8,072 nucleotides of DNA from an uncultured Prevotellaceae bacterium (lineage in GTDB: Bacteria; Bacteroidota; Bacteroidia; Bacteroidales; Bacteroidaceae). Both the position numbers and the translations under genes were made by a program. Each line of letters starts with the position of its first letter. Within the stretch, counting starts at the first letter, position 1. The notes beneath the pieces were generated by a model that worked only from the letters and a program-made list of their open reading frames with translations, did no database searches and was not told the origin of the DNA. Positions 6,901 through 8,072 of this stretch are shown in pieces. Location of the stretch: NCBI GenBank assembly GCA_958404085.1, contig CATXZX010000058.1, positions 1-8,072 on the forward strand, read 5' to 3'.

Positions 6901-7793
6901 TTGTTCGTACTCAGGCAAATCAGGCGGTCGTGCGCTTCGGCGTTCTCCTCGTCCACAAAGTGCGTGTCGTTGGTACAAATCAGTTTGACTCCGTGTTTAC
7001 GGGCCAGATCTGTCAGTACGGCGTTCACCTCCTGCTGTATGCCGAAGGTCTCGCGGTTGGCCCGGATGGACGGGTCTTTGACTTCGTGACGCTGCAGTTC
7101 CAGATAGTAGTCTTCTCCGAAGGTGTTCTTATACCATTCGATGGCTTCTTCGGCTTCGGCTATGCGTCCGTCGTGAATCTTACGCGGAACCTCGCCTCCC
7201 AGACAGGCCGAACTGACAATAAGCCCCTCTTTGTACCGTTCCAGTTCGTGTCGGTCCGTACGCGGGCGCATGTAGAATCCGTCGGTCCATGCCCTCGATA
7301 CCAGTTTGATGAGATTGTGGTATCCTTTCTCGTTCTTGGCCAGTACGACTAAGTGCCATCCGCTGCTGTCGACCTTTTCTTTTTTCAACCGCATGTCGTT
7401 GCGGCGCGAAACATACATCTCGCAGCCGAAGATAGGTTTGAAGTCGAGAACCTTTTTCTTTTCCGCTATCAGTTTGTCGCAGCTTTCCAGCAATTCCTCC
7501 CGGCTTTTCCCGGCCTCGGGGTTACGCCCGTTCTTGTCGGGTTTGGGCTCGTAGGTTCCTGCCTCGATGGCCGCACGTTTGGCTTCCGCCTCTTTGATGG
7601 CATCCTTGGCCTTGCCCTTGACCTTGCCGACGTAGTTGAAGAACTCTTTGATGCCCATCATGTTTCCGTGGTCGGTGATGGCCATGCCGCGCATGCCGTC
7701 TTTCAGTGCTTTGTCTACTAATTTGGGTATACTGGCCTGTCCGTCGAGGATGGAGTATTGCGTATGGACGTGTAGGTGAACGAAGTCTTGCAT
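3927..7793 (-). CDS. dnaE: DNA polymerase III subunit alpha
   Basis: About 1288 aa counted from the ATG at 7793. A start 10 codons further upstream (7823) is possible, but a -7 box at 7813-7820 would place that ATG outside the transcript, and the family begins at MQDFVHLHVHTQYS. It is the replicative polymerase catalytic subunit. Order of domains: PHP domain (about 4-290; HLHVH at 6-10, TDHG at 40-43, NDTHF at 275-279); polymerase palm with SVGPGRGSAAGS at 475-486, catalytic Asp519 and Asp521 in PDIDVDFDDD, and Asp687 in KMDFLGLKTL; fingers with YRPGPM and VYQEQVMLLSRQLANFTRGE (806-825); helix-hairpin-helix LGAIKGVGES; and OB fold at about 1124-1161. A Lys/Glu-rich insertion lies at about 58-118. 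The PHP metal ligands look complete, unlike E. coli DnaE. It is the DnaE type, not PolC: no internal DnaQ-like exonuclease domain is visible. Confidence 0.97.
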   Translation of the reverse strand: MQDFVHLHVHTQYSILDGQASIPKLVDKALKDGMRGMAITDHGNMMGIKEFFNYVGKVKGKAKDAIKEAEAKRAAIEAGTYEPKPDKNGRNPEAGKSREELLESCDKLIAEKKKVLDFKPIFGCEMYVSRRNDMRLKKEKVDSSGWHLVVLAKNEKGYHNLIKLVSRAWTDGFYMRPRTDRHELERYKEGLIVSSACLGGEVPRKIHDGRIAEAEEAIEWYKNTFGEDYYLELQRHEVKDPSIRANRETFGIQQEVNAVLTDLARKHGVKLICTNDTHFVDEENAEAHDRLICLSTNKDLNDPTRMLYTKQEWFKTRSEMNEVFADLPEALANTCEICDRVETYSIDHGPIMPNFDIPADFGTEEEYRSRLTEKDLFDEFTRDENGNVVMSEEEALKKIKKLGGYDKLYRIKLEADYLAKLTYEGAKRIYGDPLSPEVNDRIRFELHVMKTMGFPGYFLIVQDYINAARNELGVSVGPGRGSAAGSAVAYCLGITLVDPIKYDLLFERFLNPDRISLPDIDVDFDDDGRGEVLRWVTNKYGAEKVAHIITYGTMATKLAIKDVARVQKLPLEESNRLCKLIPDRLPEGPDGKVPKMNLPNAIAAIPELRDAETSPDPLLHDTIRYAKMLEGNVRNTGVHACGTIICRDDISDWVPISTADDKETGEKLRCTQYEGSVIEETGLIKMDFLGLKTLSIIKEALENIHNSLGIVIDIEKIDIEDPATYQLYCDGRTIGTFQFESAGMQKYLRELQPSTFEDLIAMNALYRPGPMAYIPSFIARKHGQEPITYDIPCMEKYLKDTYGITVYQEQVMLLSRQLANFTRGESDTLRKAMGKKLIEKLNHMYPKFISGGKANGYDEKVLEKIWNDWRAFASYAFNKSHATCYSWVAYQTAYLKANYPAHYMAAVMSRSLANISDITKLMDECKAMDILTLSPDINESNLKFSVNHAGNIRFGLGAIKGVGESAVEAILDERKKNGPFQGIFDFMQRVNLNACNRKNIENLILSGAFDCFKELRREQYFETNAKNETFIEVLIRYGNLYQQDKAIAMRSLFGDSNDVEIAKPEIPTQYGHWSDLERLNKERDLVGIYLSAHPLDEYSVILNKVCTTRINELDDLTPLANRDITLGGIVTNLREGQTRNGKPFGIVKMEDFSGAGEIALFGQDWAKWRNYMIVGNTLFIKARVEARRWNDKAFDLRIGTIDFLTDVKEKLIERITITARLDTLDDQTVMELSSLIEENPGSAEIFFHIIDLENQMRVMLQSKRYKVSVKKTLISYIESNSALDYRIN

Positions 7794-7812
7794 TTCCGAT
7801 GTTTTATCTGCA

Positions 7813-7820
7813 CAAAAGTA
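7813..7820 (-). promoter_or_regulatory. Bacteroides-type -7 box for dnaE
   Basis: The minus strand reads TACTTTTG, an exact match to TAnnTTTG, 19 nt upstream of the ATG at 7793. The -33 TTTG is not found at the usual spacing. Transcription would begin about 7 nt further on, near 7805, leaving a leader of roughly 10-15 nt ending in AACATCGGAA before the ATG. This box decides the dnaE start: the upstream in-frame ATG at 7823 overlaps it and could not be in the resulting mRNA. Confidence 0.6.
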
Positions 7821-7905
7821 CAAAGAAAAAAACAGATGTGCGCGATTGCGGTGAAGAACTTCGGCGCATTTGTATCTGCCGGGAGGCGTATGCAGTTTTT
7901 TAGCG

Positions 7906-7947
7906 CCCGGTTATTTTGAAAAATCTCCCAGCTATTTTGAAAAACCA
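7906..7947. repeat. Two-copy 21-bp tandem repeat upstream of dnaE
   Basis: Two adjacent units, 7906-7926 and 7927-7947, share the pattern CCCrGyTATTTTGAAAAAyC and differ at 4 of 21 positions. The central TATTTTGAAAAA is identical in both. The 21-bp period equals two helical turns, so both copies face the same side of the DNA, as tandem protein binding sites do. It lies about 90 nt upstream of the dnaE -7 box. It could be an operator, an A/T-rich upstream element or a member of a dispersed repeat family; one window cannot tell which. Confidence 0.6.
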
Positions 7948-7977
7948 CGGCGTTCGTTTCAGTGCCGAAACCCGCCG
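7948..7977. other. Imperfect hairpin next to the tandem repeat
   Basis: CGGCG (7948-7952) pairs with CGCCG (7973-7977), and GTTTC (7956-7960) pairs with GAAAC (7967-7971), around the six-base loop AGTGCC. An internal loop of three bases on one side and one on the other separates the two stems. There is no T tract on either strand, so a terminator is unlikely. It directly abuts the 21-bp repeat. The remaining upstream sequence (7978-8040) shows no gene or RNA that I can support. Confidence 0.4.
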
Positions 7978-8041
7978 GAGCCCGCGCAGGCCTTGTCCGT
8001 GCAGTTTTATACGGTATTGTTTCTCTTTTTGGGAATAGAGT

Positions 8042-8072
8042 GTTGCCGAAGTAGTTTTTTTTTTCTACTTTT
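8042..8072 (+). promoter_or_regulatory. Possible divergent promoter at window edge
   Basis: On the plus strand GTTG (8042-8045) is followed after 20 nt by TACTTTT (8066-8072), which runs into the window end. If the next base is G, this is a TAnnTTTG -7 box at proper spacing from a 3-of-4 match to the -33 TTTG, and would drive a gene to the right, divergent from dnaE. The same stretch has a 6-bp inverted repeat (AAGTAG at 8049-8054, CTACTT at 8065-8070) around ten T residues. The call depends on one unseen base. Confidence 0.25.

Noticed and set aside
4050..7352. 1100-aa open frame on the plus strand as a gene
   Set aside because: It is codon-aligned antisense to dnaE, shows no family or motif, and its openness is explained by avoidance of TTA, CTA and TCA codons in dnaE.
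7718..7948. 76-aa minus-strand open frame overlapping the dnaE start
   Set aside because: It runs through the tandem repeat and the dnaE promoter and then into dnaE in another frame; no family signal.
1..8072. CRISPR arrays, tRNA, rRNA, insertion sequences, attachment sites
   Set aside because: No direct repeats with regular spacers, no cloverleaf, no transposase or integrase frames and no terminal inverted repeats were seen in reading both strands.

Overview
The window looks like a Bacteroidales chromosome, probably Bacteroides or Parabacteroides-like. The reasons are the Bacteroidetes-type DnaE, -7 boxes of the form TAnnTTTG just upstream of several starts, A-rich leaders without Shine-Dalgarno sequences, and a small exported protein with a type IX secretion (T9SS)-like C-terminal domain. 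Every supported gene is on the minus strand, so transcription runs from right to left. The species cannot be named from this sequence alone.

Right part (about 3160-8072), housekeeping. A 249-base region upstream of dnaE holds a 21-bp tandem repeat, an imperfect hairpin and a good -7 box. It is followed by dnaE (replicative DNA polymerase III alpha subunit, about 1288 aa), trxA (thioredoxin, WCGPC) and a 111-aa acidic protein of unknown function that starts 2 nt after trxA stops. A strong hairpin terminator at 3160-3205 closes this unit. A second -7 box directly after the dnaE stop suggests that trxA also has its own promoter.

Left part (1-3040), a tight five-gene operon behind its own -7 box (3069-3076). 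In order of transcription it encodes a VTC-domain (polyphosphate-polymerase-like, triphosphate-tunnel) protein, a DUF4956 inner-membrane protein, a DUF2490 outer-membrane beta-barrel, a 155-aa exported protein ending in a T9SS-like sorting domain, and the N-terminal 103 residues of another exported protein. That last protein is cut by the window edge and may be a Cthe_2159-type carbohydrate-binding protein. Junctions are a 4-nt overlap, an 8-nt overlap, a 5-nt gap and a 1-nt gap, so the genes are almost certainly co-expressed.

The products of this operon cover cytosol, inner membrane, outer membrane and outside. A reasonable but unproven reading is an envelope-spanning system in which a VTC-type nucleotide-dependent enzyme works with a membrane partner, an outer-membrane barrel and surface proteins. 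It is the most interesting part of the window. The best next evidence would be the rest of the operon beyond position 1.
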